A DNA stretch of 64,000 nt from Tritrichomonas musculus (taxonomy: Eukaryota; Parabasalia; Tritrichomonadida; Tritrichomonadidae). Shown piece by piece: positions 15,801 through 24,849 of the stretch. Position 1 is the first letter of the stretch. Each line of letters opens with the position of its first letter. The notes beneath the pieces were generated by a model, which was not told the DNA's origin, did not search any database, and worked only from the letters and a program-made list of their open reading frames with translations. The DNA lies in NCBI GenBank assembly GCA_039105265.1, contig JAPFFF010000001.1:7192001-7256000 (forward strand), given 5' to 3'. The translations under genes and the position numbers were made by a program.

Positions 15801-17728
15801 AATGGCTCGCGATTAGGTATGAATTGTTTTCGAAATACCCCGTCACAATTATCAACATGATTCTTGAAGCGATTCATATTGTGATGACCGTAATGTGCAT
15901 ATGAACCACACTTTGGGCAGATATGAATGTTGGTCAACTTTTCAGCATCCTTGATATACATTATGTGAATGATTCGATTTTGAGTGAACAGTAATGCAGA
16001 TTTCCTTAATGAATTGTCACTATTATATTTCCATTGATCCTGAAGATTATAAACCTTGAGTTCTACATTGTACTCATAGATGTCAATATTCAAATGATGC
16101 TTTTCAGCAGATACCTTCATAGCTTCAATTGATGTACCCGGATAGTTGTTCAGGAAGTCGATTGCAGCTTGAGATGGTTTAGTTGAATACACTATATTGT
16201 GTTCCTCACATATAAGTTTCCTAGCTGCTTTCGTACGATTCTTAGTATTACAATGATATTTGGGGTTAACTAGATGATCATCGAGACATGCAGCAAGAAA
16301 TCGATACCAACATAGATTGTCATCGACGTTGTCTGTGATGATGAATCTATTATTTTTGATTTCAGGAGGTAATTCTTTAATAGGTCCACTAACCTTGACC
16401 ATTCGAGATACCGTGAATGAAACTGTGCCTACGAGAATCAACTTGGTGCTCGATGTTGAGGTTTCATATGAGTGCAGTACTGATTCAATATAGTACTTCA
16501 TGATATCAAGTGATTGCTCATCACGAACCACAATTGGGGTAGCAGATTTATAGTTATTCCAAGTGATTTCCCTAGCTGTATATTGGAATGTGTCAGTCTC
16601 AGCACTGGAGGACTCAAATACACCCGAGAGTTGGAAATAGATTTTGAATGGTTTCACCTCACGTTCATAAACTTGTTGCAAGCCATCATATATACTGTTC
16701 AATGAGGATATCGAGTTGAAGTAGTATATGTATATAGGCTCGAAGGTATCAATATCCGTGTGTTCATTGTAATCATTATCAGCATATTTGGCATATTTTT
16801 GCCAAGCCTCTACAGCCTTATCGTAGTCCTCAGGTAAGTTCACCATGAGGAAATCATTGTGTTTCGATTTGAATTCATGACCGAACTCGCCAAGGTACTC
16901 GAATATTTCATTATTTTCAGGATCTTTGGGGATACCATCAATATCAGTGCTACCATCAATAATACGAGCTAGTTTTATAACTTTAGACCTGTTTTTGAGT
17001 ATATCTTGTATTTCAGCTCTATCGAGATATTCGGGATAATATTTGTTGAAATATGAATATACTTTACGTTCATCATCTAATTGCTGTTGGAACTCATCTT
17101 GGGTATTCATATGTTGAAGTACATCAATGGGGTCATTAATTTTGTAATCAGCTCTATTGAATTTATTGAAGTAATCGTTATCCAGTTTGTCATTCAATCT
17201 CTTTATATATGAAGGCTGCTCATCATACCGAATTGGTTTCTTATGAGTTGTGGGAGGTGGAAGTATTGGTGGATACTCATTTTCACGAATCAATTTTTGA
17301 GCTTCCTGCAAAGCACATTTTGCAACATCAATATTATATTGTATTTGGCGTTCCCTTCGATCATTTTCAAGTTTTTGTTGAAACTTATCTTGAGTATTCA
17401 TATGTTGAAGTACATCAATGGGTTCATTAATTTTGTAATCAGCTCTATTGAATTTATTGAAGTAATCATTATCATCTGCAAGGCGTTCAGCCCTCAGTTG
17501 TCCAAAGAATGTATCAAAATGAGATTCTTGGAGTATACCATTGGGATTGAAACCTGTGCGAGCTACAAATGAGTTATAATTTAGGTACTTCGTGAGTTTG
17601 CTCAGTTGAGCAACAAATGTAGTGTTGGTTGGGATGTTACCACCGAACTCATTGTTGATGATATTGATATAATTTTTGATAGTCCATGAAGGAATTGCAC
17701 CAAAATTCTTATTCGAGATACAACTCAT
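12824..17728 (-). CDS. PolB: Protein-primed DNA polymerase B with HNH motif (element A)
   Basis: The start is set at 17728 (MSCISNKN), after a TATATTTTTAC word; the open frame extends 32 codons upstream. The ~1634-aa product shows in order: a long N-terminal region with an internal repeat; an OTU-like segment DDNLCWYRFLAACL (~470); a zinc finger CPKC--H (~605); exonuclease motifs YDFETVEQ (~674), NSSRFDSNLF and YNDNDVEMM; an HNH-type motif CHLC...LDRINNDIGHELSNC...CAEC (~1034-1075); palm motifs DFNSLYPS (~1163), KISMNGSYGYDG (~1360) and GDTDSAYF (~1458). The catalytic Asp residues are present. It would replicate the element from its ends. The HNH insertion is shared with B and E. Confidence 0.93.
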   Translation of the reverse strand: MSCISNKNFGAIPSWTIKNYINIINNEFGGNIPTNTTFVAQLSKLTKYLNYNSFVARTGFNPNGILQESHFDTFFGQLRAERLADDNDYFNKFNRADYKINEPIDVLQHMNTQDKFQQKLENDRRERQIQYNIDVAKCALQEAQKLIRENEYPPILPPPTTHKKPIRYDEQPSYIKRLNDKLDNDYFNKFNRADYKINDPIDVLQHMNTQDEFQQQLDDERKVYSYFNKYYPEYLDRAEIQDILKNRSKVIKLARIIDGSTDIDGIPKDPENNEIFEYLGEFGHEFKSKHNDFLMVNLPEDYDKAVEAWQKYAKYADNDYNEHTDIDTFEPIYIYYFNSISSLNSIYDGLQQVYEREVKPFKIYFQLSGVFESSSAETDTFQYTAREITWNNYKSATPIVVRDEQSLDIMKYYIESVLHSYETSTSSTKLILVGTVSFTVSRMVKVSGPIKELPPEIKNNRFIITDNVDDNLCWYRFLAACLDDHLVNPKYHCNTKNRTKAARKLICEEHNIVYSTKPSQAAIDFLNNYPGTSIEAMKVSAEKHHLNIDIYEYNVELKVYNLQDQWKYNSDNSLRKSALLFTQNRIIHIMYIKDAEKLTNIHICPKCGSYAHYGHHNMNRFKNHVDNCDGVFRKQFIPNREPLPYCPHILNNPVYEYCLAYGLEWKPNIYYITYDFETVEQPVNTEGTSYSIGSSTTINSRLIPLSVSSCVKSQSGCYTQHFSLRDSTEFIIEWIEWLFEQSQQVYHDKVQYMKTFINQPIDTLNKIDRNLNVITVFGFNSSRFDSNLFKQYLNYDFWSVEPNSIIGTASSLKQFILKSSKYNTKLRFIDAQSFVAGGTLRQFGVDFGGLENSSKGVFPYEAINTENYNEVLSQTEPFEYEAFYSYLNQKNPLTPDDYKLYLEDAKNYKTRWDYLLAYNDNDVEMMIKPIDNLITLNAQYNVDLISNLSLSKNASCIKYALAYKEFDPNTEYSIQNPLNTFKPNLKWWRFKCENYYNQDVKYNQSHKDSPRNLDKCVCEEQFDEFMKMYNNPDTGKCHLCGEHFTWTNKPTLDRINNDIGHELSNCKLACAECNKLRSRDDPNITKLRIQLKKYCKMMHLPTLINDEQEYYSLRNNITGGLSNVMHRVNIKGHTKINRFRYNAVDHKVISYDTPHTMTHIVGVDFNSLYPSAFSSTKHDFNPYHGGVMYMPGSMLERFDVYNNGTKNMKTYNSCMHIINSRNLRKHPKYLFKAEVILKCPVSKINNFINFPPVFRNFDITNDETTIGSYMHNYMTHNKLPSADKTERKLTMCVDTMGTYQTFSNYYLWFLLDHGLVIEDIKSLTKYEAHRGFNPFVSEFMKRRQDIISGAVSGNEKFYKISMNGSYGYDGMNTEKFSKIKICSRDKTFQNIIYDNYVSGIKLSDDNYLLQMNPKSFKCTTCLQESFWTLDNAKFWYLTFIYEFMYKCLDVERFHFIEGDTDSAYFAVAGDDTKGSDQEFKYIIKNRAFYDENIYKFMPNPNINTIADEKKILGLCIEKYGENMIALAPKCYTIFNSGAVTKALKLKGVSLKKNRITSDDYKDIIDNGGVKVGKNINLQMVMRNKIQSKISEMTMSKITVNKNALTGTHTKMIVLENQSCAPFIHGLTSGDYIML
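17103..17182. repeat. 80-bp in-frame repeat, copy 1 (element A PolB)
   Basis: This segment is nearly identical to 17394-17473 and encodes a block of the form YFNKFNRADYKIN-PIDVLQHMNTQ. The two copies are 291 bp (97 codons) apart, so the PolB N-terminal region contains an internal duplication that is absent from B and E. Confidence 0.85.
17394..17473. repeat. 80-bp in-frame repeat, copy 2 (element A PolB)
   Basis: Second copy of the segment at 17103-17182, with only a few base differences, in the same frame. Confidence 0.85.
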
Positions 17729-17798
17729 TTGCCCAAACGTAAAAATATAAAATTGTAATCGGTAAAAATATTGATTAAACATTATTTTTGAATTTTGG

Positions 17799-18296
17799 CT
17801 AGAAATCGATTGTATCAATCTCAACTTCGGGGGTTAGAGTCGTTTCACTAGGAGGAACATTTATAGTCATATGGGTGTTGAGTAGTTTTTGGGTCATATA
17901 CATGGAGATACTTAAATTTAGGTTATCGAATATTAGTTTACGCAATAGGGATATACGTTTATGAGGTTCCACGTTGGATACTGCATCGATTACATCCTTT
18001 GATGAGACATATTGGATCAATCGGTCGTGATCCCCAATATCCAGGAACTTGCTTCGATTGAATATATGGGTGCGATTTAAACGAGGTCGAGGATGTTCAA
18101 TAGATGGTTCGCTCACACTCAACAAAGTTGTCTCAGGAGGTGAGTCGCTTCGAACGAAATTCTTAGGCTGTACCGTTGTGCTTGGATTAGGAGATGGCTG
18201 TTTATGGTTCATACGTTTAATCAAATGCTTGACATCTTGGCACAAATCGGTGATACCATTTAAAATTTTTAATAGTATATCAGTGTCAATCTCCAT
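17799..18296 (-). CDS. Conserved PolB-neighbour protein, 165 aa (element A)
   Basis: The conserved core is FNRSKFLDIGDHDRLIQYVSS and, towards the C-terminus, ISLLRKLIFDNLNLSISMYMTQKLL. The B copy (38823-39374) and E copy (63597 onward) share F-LNSSKFLN--D and KLLIKKHLNIDISTYMVNKI-type patterns, with a disordered linker before them. The N-terminus is a short predicted coiled coil. The gene is always next to PolB but in different orientations. A replication accessory role is possible; no family recognised. Confidence 0.75.
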   Translation of the reverse strand: MEIDTDILLKILNGITDLCQDVKHLIKRMNHKQPSPNPSTTVQPKNFVRSDSPPETTLLSVSEPSIEHPRPRLNRTHIFNRSKFLDIGDHDRLIQYVSSKDVIDAVSNVEPHKRISLLRKLIFDNLNLSISMYMTQKLLNTHMTINVPPSETTLTPEVEIDTIDF

Positions 18297-18366
18297 TTAT
18301 ACAAAATAAAATATTATTTTAACAAATTTAGGTTACTGGTGGAATGTGATTGGTAGTAAGAGAGTC

Positions 18367-18438
18367 CCTTTAGTATGACCTTCAGTACAACCTTCAGTAC
18401 AACCTTTAGGATAACCTTTAGTATGACCTTTCGTAGTA
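18367..18438. repeat. 12-bp tandem repeat, six units
   Basis: Six consecutive units of the form CCTTYAGTAYRA (CCTTTAGTATGA, CCTTCAGTACAA twice, then variants) lie in the subterminal region of element A. Confidence 0.9.
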
Positions 18439-18460
18439 AGTACCCCTAGCCTTCAAAACT

Positions 18461-18720
18461 AGGGCAATAGTGGCAGTCATAAGTGAACATCTATATAACC
18501 CCATGATGCTGACCACTTATTCCTAGTTATGAGTATCAGTTAGGGTCAATTCAAAAATAGTTAGATGACCTTCTAAACTAGGGCAATAGTGGCGGTCATG
18601 AGTGATCATAAGTGAACATCAATGTGGCCCTATGATGCTGACCACTTATTCCTAGTTATGAGTATCAGTTAGGGTTAATTCAAAAATAGTAAGATGACCT
18701 TCTAAATTAGGGCAGTGGTG
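18461..18720. repeat. ~120-bp subterminal tandem repeat, about 2.3 units
   Basis: The word AGGGCAATAGTGGC begins units at 18460 and 18580, and a diverged copy begins at 18709, giving periods of 119-120 and 129 bp. Each full unit also contains a shared GATGCTGACCACTTATTCC segment. Such repeats are typical of Polinton subterminal DNA. Confidence 0.85.
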
Positions 18721-18773
18721 TCGGTCATAAATGAATTTCTATTTGACCTTCGAACGGAACAACCATCACTACT

Positions 18774-18779
18774 AACGTA
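18774..18779. repeat. Putative target duplication AACGTA next to element A
   Basis: These are the first six bases of C after the A terminus. The partner copy would be at A's left end, outside the window, so this is inferred from the 6-bp duplication of B. Confidence 0.4.
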
Positions 18780-20223
18780 CAGAGCTCCACGTAAAGAAAG
18801 AAGAACATTAGAAGATCAAGAAGTAACCTTTGCTGATAGCGCTGCTAAAAGATTCAAACCGTATGGTGAATTTACTCATGAAAACACTTATATGCCCGAC
18901 AAGGACTTTACAGAAGATTTGTTTAAGAAACCTACAAGAACTATTGGTAAAAGAAAAAATAGAGATGCTAAAGATATACCTGATAAACTTAAAAAGTCTT
19001 TCAAAATAGCCAAATTGTCAGGTGAAGGAGACATTTCCTTTTACAATCAACAATTATTAGACATCATCATCAACGGTAATTTCCGTATCAAGTACATACC
19101 GAATGCAGCCACACGAGATTTAGCACAAGAATATGCTTATAATAATGTTGACGATTCTGGACAACCTCGCTACAGGCTTCTTCCACCAAACGCAAAAGAT
19201 CCTAACGGTGTTGCCATTACAGATTTGAACGGAGACCTAGTTGATGATATTGTTCTTGTGGATAAACGTGGTGTACCAAGAATCGTTAATGGCTATAAGA
19301 TTGTTCGTGCTAGTCCGTATAAGAAAGTATGGAAATCAAAATACAAATCACGTGAAGCTAGAAAAGAAACTCCATTTAATGTTTGGCTAGCAGCACAATT
19401 TCAAAAGTCTATTGACAGTGTTGATTGGGCCAAAGGTGAATATAAACTTAAAGAAACAGAAGAAATGCAAAAGTATACAGATCATTATACAAAATTGGGC
19501 TTAGGAAAGCCAAGAATAAGCAAAAGATTGTCTCCTAGTTCGTATTGGGCATCTATTTTCTCTTATCTTTGGAAGTTCTTTTGGGAAGTAGCGTATCCAG
19601 AATACAAATCTGTAATAAGACTTCTTAACTATTTAGGAGTTTCAAATGCTATGTATATTATTGTTGTTGATCTTAGTGTCAAGAGAGAGATAGAAACAAA
19701 AGATTTTGGAGGTAAACTTCTAACATACCCTGCTTGGGCAAACTACAAACGAGATCACAAAGCAGCTTATAACGAAAGAGCAGGACCAAAAGTTGTAAAA
19801 ATAGGAACAGATTACATAGATCCTATCATAGATATCAAGACGGGTGAAATTAAAGTAGAGAGCTTTGACAAGAGTGATAATAAAGTTCATATTTCTTTCA
19901 TTAAGCTTATAGAAAGATTGTTCCTATTAGTTTTCGCAGAAATACTCATGTTAGGAGAGAAGCCTGGACGAGAAGCTATACAAGAACTTATACAAGAACA
20001 AGTTCTGTCTGCAACACCAAAAGAACTTAAAGAGAACAAAGCTTATTATACAAAACGTTTGACAGCTATTGTGGATAAACTTTATGGTAGTGGTAGTAAA
20101 TATGCAGCTTATAAAGAACAATACAAGCAACAACAAATAGAACGTAAGAATGATGCTTATCTCTATGATATCAAAACCGTAGATGCACTTACAAGGGATG
20201 AAGATGATGAGGATGAAGCTTAA
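18774..20223 (+). pseudogene. Large D-x-N-G-D loop protein, cut by insertion of A (element C)
   Basis: This is the C copy of the protein at 8666-10357. The visible part covers the disordered N-terminal portion and the whole conserved core: DIIINGNFRIKYIPNAA, YRLLPPNAKDP, ITDLNGDLVDDIVLVDKRG, KRLSPSSYWASIFSYLWKF and a helical tail ending in an acidic DEDDEDEA. The beginning of the gene lies on the far side of element A. The stop codon overlaps the end of the convergent variable-protein gene by four bases. Confidence 0.82.
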
Positions 20224-21301
20224 ATATTTATAATAGAATCGTCAAGTCCTGATGGAGATAGAACTTTTTTATTTTTGGTTTGTCTTCTTTTAGGTTCATC
20301 AGCTTTTACAATTCTCATTGCTGGCGGCCTCGGTGGGAAAATTTGTTGGGGTTTTGGTGGAGGTTGTTGTTGTTGTTGTTTTGGTTTTGGTGGTGGTTGT
20401 TGGGGTTTTGGTGGAGGTTGTTGTTGTTGTTGTTTTGGTGGAGGTGGTTCATCATTCATAACAAGATATCCATATTGAATTTCCATAGGCTCACTATCAC
20501 TATCACTATCACTGGAATAATCATAGCGCTTTTCATTATGTGCTCGTCTTATTCTATCTCTGACAAGCTTTGTAGATTTTGGTATAATTTCTTTTCTCTT
20601 TGCTCCAACTGTCTTCTTCGGTACTGGTGGTTTCGGAGGTTTTGGTACTTCTTGAGTTGAACGTGCTTGATACTTTAATGCTGGCCTCTGTTGATAAGGA
20701 TGATTGTCAAATATTAATGATTCATTAGGATCAATATCAAGTTCTGTTTTTTCTGTTGGAAAGTCATGTAAATTTGTATTCACATTAGCATTCTGCCTCT
20801 TATATATTATAGCTTTGTACCTACCTTCTCCAACAAGATCAAAAGGTTTGTTATATATTATTTTTCCTGTTTGAATATCAAGCTTCGGTGCTTCATTGAT
20901 TCTTCTTATTTCTTCTTGTCTCTTTTTATGATATTCAGCTTCTTTTTTCTTTTTCCTTTGTTCAGCCTTTTTTATTTGTTTTTCTTGTTCTTCTTTCTCT
21001 AATCTTCGTTTTTCTTTAAGTTCTGCTCTTTCTTGAGGAGATAAACAAGGAAAGGTAGGAGGTTCTTGTGTACGGGCTCTATTATCCTGGTAACAGCAAA
21101 AATTATACCAATGTCGTTGAGAATAATTTTCTGGTTTGATTTCTGGGTGAATTTGATCGACTTTTTGTGAAAGTTGGCTTACATACTTTTCTTTAATATC
21201 ATCGTCACAATCAGGATCAAGTTTGAAAGGATATATGAACTCACTTGATTCTGTTAATTTGCTTACAACTTTTATTTCTGCGAACTTTGGTTTGAAGGCT
21301 T
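20220..21301 (-). pseudogene. Variable low-complexity protein, C-terminal part, cut by insertion of B (element C)
   Basis: The frame is open on the minus strand from 21301 to 20220. It encodes a basic coiled-coil stretch (KEKRRLEKEEQEKQIKK and similar), then Pro-rich and poly-Gln segments (PPKPQQPPPKPKQQQQQ) and a basic tail. It occupies the slot of the 493-aa protein of A. The N-terminal part of the same gene lies beyond element B at 42213-42522. Confidence 0.8.
21296..21301. repeat. Target-site duplication AGGCTT, left of element B
   Basis: AGGCTT directly precedes the left terminus AGTAGTGATAGTGG and is repeated at 42213-42218 directly after the right terminus. A 6-bp duplication is the Polinton norm. 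Confidence 0.95.
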
Positions 21302-21668
21302 AGTAGTGATAGTGGACCGTCTGGAGGGGGGATTAAAAAATGACCCCTCGTCATAGGATTTACAGACCCCAAACATCGGCGCCATGACTCAAAAAATCGC
21401 CACTTTTTCAAAATTAGCCCCCCATTTCATTCAAAAATCGGGTAGACACTTTTGAATCTTCATCTTTGAATCTTCATCTTTGAACTTGTTTAGTAGTATA
21501 TATCAGTCGGTTTCCGTCGAGCTAAAGCCCGCCGTCAACACGACTAATGAACAAAAATAATATGAACTCATTTAATGATTACCATCAATTGATGTTTCAT
21601 TTATTAGACAGTTCATTTAATTCATTCTCAAGTTGATGAACTTTATTTTTGAGGCTGTTGATGTCTTC
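21302..21668 (+). repeat. Left terminal inverted repeat of B, 367 bp
   Basis: It matches the reverse complement of 41846-42212 along its whole length. The inner ~70 bases are the 3' end of the 77-aa coiled-coil gene, so the right end of B carries a gene fragment as part of its repeat. The middle (~21441-21565) is nearly the same as the end of element D. Confidence 0.95.
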
Positions 21669-21824
21669 GATAAGAGACTCACGAACGGCAAGACCATCAG
21701 ACCCCAACATTCCTGATTTGATATTGTTGAGACATTGTTTGTAATCATAACACTTTTCTTTTAATCCTCGTTTGATTCGTTTTAGTTCTGGTATTTCTTT
21801 CTTGTATTCTGTTAGTTCACTCAT
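21597..21824 (-). CDS. Small coiled-coil protein, 75 aa (element B)
   Basis: MSELTEYKKEIPELKRIKRGLKEK, a central SGMLGSDGLAVRESL turn and a C-terminal heptad stretch ending LENELNELSNK make this the B copy of the protein at 5182-5415. Its last 24 codons lie inside the terminal inverted repeat, so a second copy of its tail exists at the right end. It is divergent from the gene at 21839 with only 14 bp between start codons. Confidence 0.78.
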   Translation of the reverse strand: MSELTEYKKEIPELKRIKRGLKEKCYDYKQCLNNIKSGMLGSDGLAVRESLIEDINSLKNKVHQLENELNELSNK

Positions 21825-21838
21825 TTAATAACAATTAA

Positions 21839-22072
21839 ATGTCTGCTATTAATCAAATGAGAACCATTCATGATGATAAACACAAAAACTATTTTGATAG
21901 ATTACAATTAACGATGCAAAAGAAGAGAACAAAAATAAACTCAGCTCCGACAGTGAAATGTTATAATGAAAAAGGTAATGTATTTCATGAACCTCCACCA
22001 AAAACGACTAAATCATTAAATCATCATGATTCACTTAATCATTCGGTGGTTGTCAGGAGCAACAACATTTAA
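21839..22072 (+). CDS. Conserved small basic protein, 77 aa (element B)
   Basis: This is the B copy of the 75-aa protein at 4920-5147, with RTIHDDKHKNYFDRLQ, a KKRTKINSAPTVKCYNEKGN centre and a PPPKTTKSLNHH tail. Basic and hydrophilic. Its 3' end overlaps the convergent coiled-coil gene at 22031 by about 40 bp. Confidence 0.74.
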   Translation: MSAINQMRTIHDDKHKNYFDRLQLTMQKKRTKINSAPTVKCYNEKGNVFHEPPPKTTKSLNHHDSLNHSVVVRSNNI

Positions 22073-22507
22073 AATATATTCATTAATGACTTTTGATTGT
22101 TGGTCAACAACATTTGAAAGCTTATTGATATGTTCTTCAAGTATTTTATTTTTGTTGTTCAATTGATTGATTTGTTCAGTGAATTCATTCAATGATTCCT
22201 TCATTATTGATATATCAGCTTTGATGTTGTCGTTTTCAAGTGTTTTAGTGATTGTGTTCCCAACTTTCTTCAAATAAATGTCGCCACCACATCGTTTACC
22301 GTCTGTACAATTACGTTTAGTGATTTTGTATTCATTACCGTCATTAGTGATGATTTTATAAATCTTGTTCAAATAGTTAGTCGTTTGTGATTTCATTTGC
22401 TCGATATTCTTTTGATAGAACAAATTGAACTCTTCAACTGATTTAAACACTTTTGATTCATTAATGGTTTCGTTTATTACTTTAAGTTCATTAATGTTTT
22501 CATTCAT
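22031..22507 (-). CDS. Coiled-coil protein, 158 aa (element B)
   Basis: VFKSVEEFNLFYQKN, TTNYLNKIYKI and YKITKRN match the A copy at 4462-4923; a C-terminal coiled coil spans residues ~95-150 (ISIMKESLNEFTEQINQLNNKNKILEEH). It lies beside the small amphipathic protein in the same orientation, the reverse of the block in A. Confidence 0.78.
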   Translation of the reverse strand: MNENINELKVINETINESKVFKSVEEFNLFYQKNIEQMKSQTTNYLNKIYKIITNDGNEYKITKRNCTDGKRCGGDIYLKKVGNTITKTLENDNIKADISIMKESLNEFTEQINQLNNKNKILEEHINKLSNVVDQQSKVINEYILNVVAPDNHRMIK

Positions 22508-22543
22508 TTATAATTATATTAAATCATTATTTTTCATTGTTTT

Positions 22544-22798
22544 TCATTTAACTTCATTCAGTATTGATTTACCAAATTTACCTACTTTGTCGACAGCATT
22601 TAAACCTGTATCAATTGCGTCAACTACTTGACCAACACCAGGAATGAATTGTGTAATTGGTTTGACTCTGTCCATGATTTGCTTTCCAACATCAACAACT
22701 TTTGGAATTGCTTTAACTGCTTTCTGAGCAAATGATTTAACTTTACCGCCAATTGATTTAAATGCGTTCTTGATTTTGTTGAATATACCGACACCCAT
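22544..22798 (-). CDS. Small Gly-rich amphipathic protein, pVI/pX-like (element B)
   Basis: MGVGIFNKIKNAFKSIGGKVKSF opens an 84-aa protein with a basic amphipathic helix, IMDRVKPITQFIPGVGQVVDAID and a C-terminal GKSILNEVK, closely matching 4160-4411. It is divergent from the capsid gene, with ~50 bp between starts. Confidence 0.72.
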   Translation of the reverse strand: MGVGIFNKIKNAFKSIGGKVKSFAQKAVKAIPKVVDVGKQIMDRVKPITQFIPGVGQVVDAIDTGLNAVDKVGKFGKSILNEVK

Positions 22799-22847
22799 AA
22801 TTTAATTAATGATAAAAGTGTTTTATTTCCTTTTTATTCAATCATAA

Positions 22848-24791
22848 ATGTTATATCGAAACGAGAGAGCCCATAATCTTCGCACTGAAACAGGAAACGT
22901 TCTTCATGCATTTGAAGAGATGAGAAACATGATTAATGTCAATGACGGTACACGTTCATTTTCATTTAGAACTGTTGACTGTCATGACCAACCAGCTCCA
23001 TTTCATCAAGGACAATATTCGCAAATCAGTTTAACACATCCTGACCACTTCGTAAGTGATATTGATAAAGGTTTCTTAACATTTCACGTTAAATTAGATT
23101 TATCATTGAATACAGATATGAGTAAATTAAATGAAATCAATGACCCCAACAACTTGTACAAACTGTTTGTCGGTTTCAAATCATCAAACCAGTTGTTTGA
23201 CAGGTTAGAGATTCTTCATAATAATGTCAATGTCGGATACCAACAGAATGAATGCATTCGTGAAGGCTTCTTGTATTCTTCAGTTAAACCAGAAGCCGAG
23301 AAGAAACGTCGCAGATTCGTTCATTCATTGTGGGAAAACATTAGCAACTATTCACAAACACATGCAGGAGCTTATGTCAACTTGAATTCATTTAAGAACA
23401 CAGGAAGAAGTGAAGTCGAATTTGATTTGAATGTTCCTTTTGATGATTTGCTCGCATTACAAGCATTCGATTTATTCCCTAACGGAATCATTGGTGATTT
23501 ATCAATTCGTTTTCAAGTTAGTCCCGCTGGTCTTGTTTGGGCAGTATTAGACCCTTACACAGTTGCTGAAGCAAAAGTATTTCTTGAAGATAATGATTCA
23601 ATATCGATGGAAGAATTAAACAGACTAAAGGAAATCAAAGCACGAGGACACCTCAAACATCAATTCACACAAATTGGTAATCAAGCAGTGATTCCAGGAC
23701 CTGGAGACAATCCAGACCCACCATCACCTGAACCAACACCAACGAAATATCAATTGAAGTATGAAGTTAGAGAACAATACGTATCTGCATCTGGAGGTGA
23801 TTTCGATGAACTGATTGAAAATTGTTCATTAATATTTAGCTTTACTGATGATGAATTTACTGAACTTGGAATTGAAAAGACTGATGATAATAAAGCAATT
23901 TGTCAAGCCCATTATACCAAAGAACATGGTAAATTACCTCAACCATCACATGCAGGTCATGTTTACGTTAACTTTGTATCTAAAACTGAAGCCAACAAGT
24001 TGATGAGCGCTCATTATTCAAAACAAACAGCGACATTAACTGTTAATCGAATGACAATCATGGCTTGTAAATCTAATATGCAAGGCTTTGGTGTTTGTGA
24101 AGCTACAAGACAAGGAATTGAAGACATTTTAAGACAAGGTTTAATCATTCCTTCACAAAAAGTTGATTATCATGCTTTCCCAATCGCTCCAGCAGCTAAC
24201 GGAATCAAGTCAACATTGAATATCCCATTAATCAATGCAACTAATTTATCAATCATGTTTCCAAAGCATCATAATGATTTAACTGTCTTTGAAAACCCAG
24301 TTTATCAAAACTGTTTCTTGAATATTGGTGGAAAGAATTTCCCAGACGAAAACGTTTCAACTATTGGTGCACGATTCTTTGAGAATCAATTAACGGCTGG
24401 TGATTTAGATGCAATCACTCTTTCATGCACAAAGGAATTTGAAGACTCAATGACAATGCCAAAGAATGACGCGAACGGTAAGAGATACAACAACACAATC
24501 AGTGATGCAACATCATTTGTATTCAACATTCAAACTGAACGAGCAAGTGCAGGATATACATTCGACGGACTTGATGGGGGATTTGGAAACGTGCAAATAC
24601 AAGTCAATGGAATGCCTATCTATACAGGAAATGATGACACATATTTCAATGTTGTTGAACCAGACGGAACCATTGCCAGACCTCCACCTACTCAACTTTG
24701 GATAACTAGGGACTCTTACTTTAAACTATCTCTTGACGGTTTAGAATATCATGACGATGAAACTCCAGAAGGTTCGCAAGCAAATGAATAA
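22848..24791 (+). CDS. MCP: Major capsid protein (element B)
   Basis: The 647-aa protein begins MLYRNERAHNLRTE and carries all conserved blocks listed for the A copy, including TRSFSFRTVDCHDQPAPFHQ and NVSTIGARFFENQL. A variable stretch (~residues 285-390, with a PDPPSPEPTPT linker) separates two beta-rich halves, as expected for two jelly-roll domains. It is followed by the integrase in the same orientation. Confidence 0.78.
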   Translation: MLYRNERAHNLRTETGNVLHAFEEMRNMINVNDGTRSFSFRTVDCHDQPAPFHQGQYSQISLTHPDHFVSDIDKGFLTFHVKLDLSLNTDMSKLNEINDPNNLYKLFVGFKSSNQLFDRLEILHNNVNVGYQQNECIREGFLYSSVKPEAEKKRRRFVHSLWENISNYSQTHAGAYVNLNSFKNTGRSEVEFDLNVPFDDLLALQAFDLFPNGIIGDLSIRFQVSPAGLVWAVLDPYTVAEAKVFLEDNDSISMEELNRLKEIKARGHLKHQFTQIGNQAVIPGPGDNPDPPSPEPTPTKYQLKYEVREQYVSASGGDFDELIENCSLIFSFTDDEFTELGIEKTDDNKAICQAHYTKEHGKLPQPSHAGHVYVNFVSKTEANKLMSAHYSKQTATLTVNRMTIMACKSNMQGFGVCEATRQGIEDILRQGLIIPSQKVDYHAFPIAPAANGIKSTLNIPLINATNLSIMFPKHHNDLTVFENPVYQNCFLNIGGKNFPDENVSTIGARFFENQLTAGDLDAITLSCTKEFEDSMTMPKNDANGKRYNNTISDATSFVFNIQTERASAGYTFDGLDGGFGNVQIQVNGMPIYTGNDDTYFNVVEPDGTIARPPPTQLWITRDSYFKLSLDGLEYHDDETPEGSQANE

Positions 24792-24832
24792 ATGAATTGA
24801 TTTCATTAAATAATCATCATTAAATAATATCT

Positions 24833-24841
24833 TTATTTTTG
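24833..24841 (+). promoter_or_regulatory. TTATTTTTG motif upstream of integrase (element B)
   Basis: TTATTTTTG ends eight bases before the ATG at 24850, matching the spacing at the integrase of A. Confidence 0.45.
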
Positions 24842-24849
24842 TGATTCAA

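Larger units (their letters stand above)
1..18773. mobile_element. Polinton/Maverick element A (partial, left end outside window)
   Basis: This is a large virus-like DNA transposon with polymerase, integrase, packaging ATPase, capsid and fibre genes all present as long open frames, so the visible part looks whole. The right terminus reads ...CATCACTACT at 18773; its reverse complement AGTAGTGATGG matches the AGTAGTG ends of the other elements. Immediately after it, at 18774, a gene of element C resumes in mid-frame, so A is inserted in C. The left end is outside the window. Its codon use (more ATC and TGG-rich words) differs from B and C, so it is a separate lineage. Confidence 0.88.
18297..18773. 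other. Non-coding right terminus of element A with tandem repeats
   Basis: I see no gene in this stretch. It holds six 12-bp tandem units, about 2.3 copies of a ~120-bp unit, and the terminus ending ATCACTACT at 18773. The open frame starting at 18715 is read-through of the terminus into a gene of C, not a real start. Confidence 0.8.

Noticed and set aside
18367-18720. CRISPR-like array
   Set aside because: The repeats are direct tandem units without unique spacers and lie at a transposon end; no cas genes.
18715-18773. Start of the 502-aa frame at 18715
   Set aside because: The first 59 bases belong to the terminus of A; the open frame is chance read-through into the interrupted gene of C.
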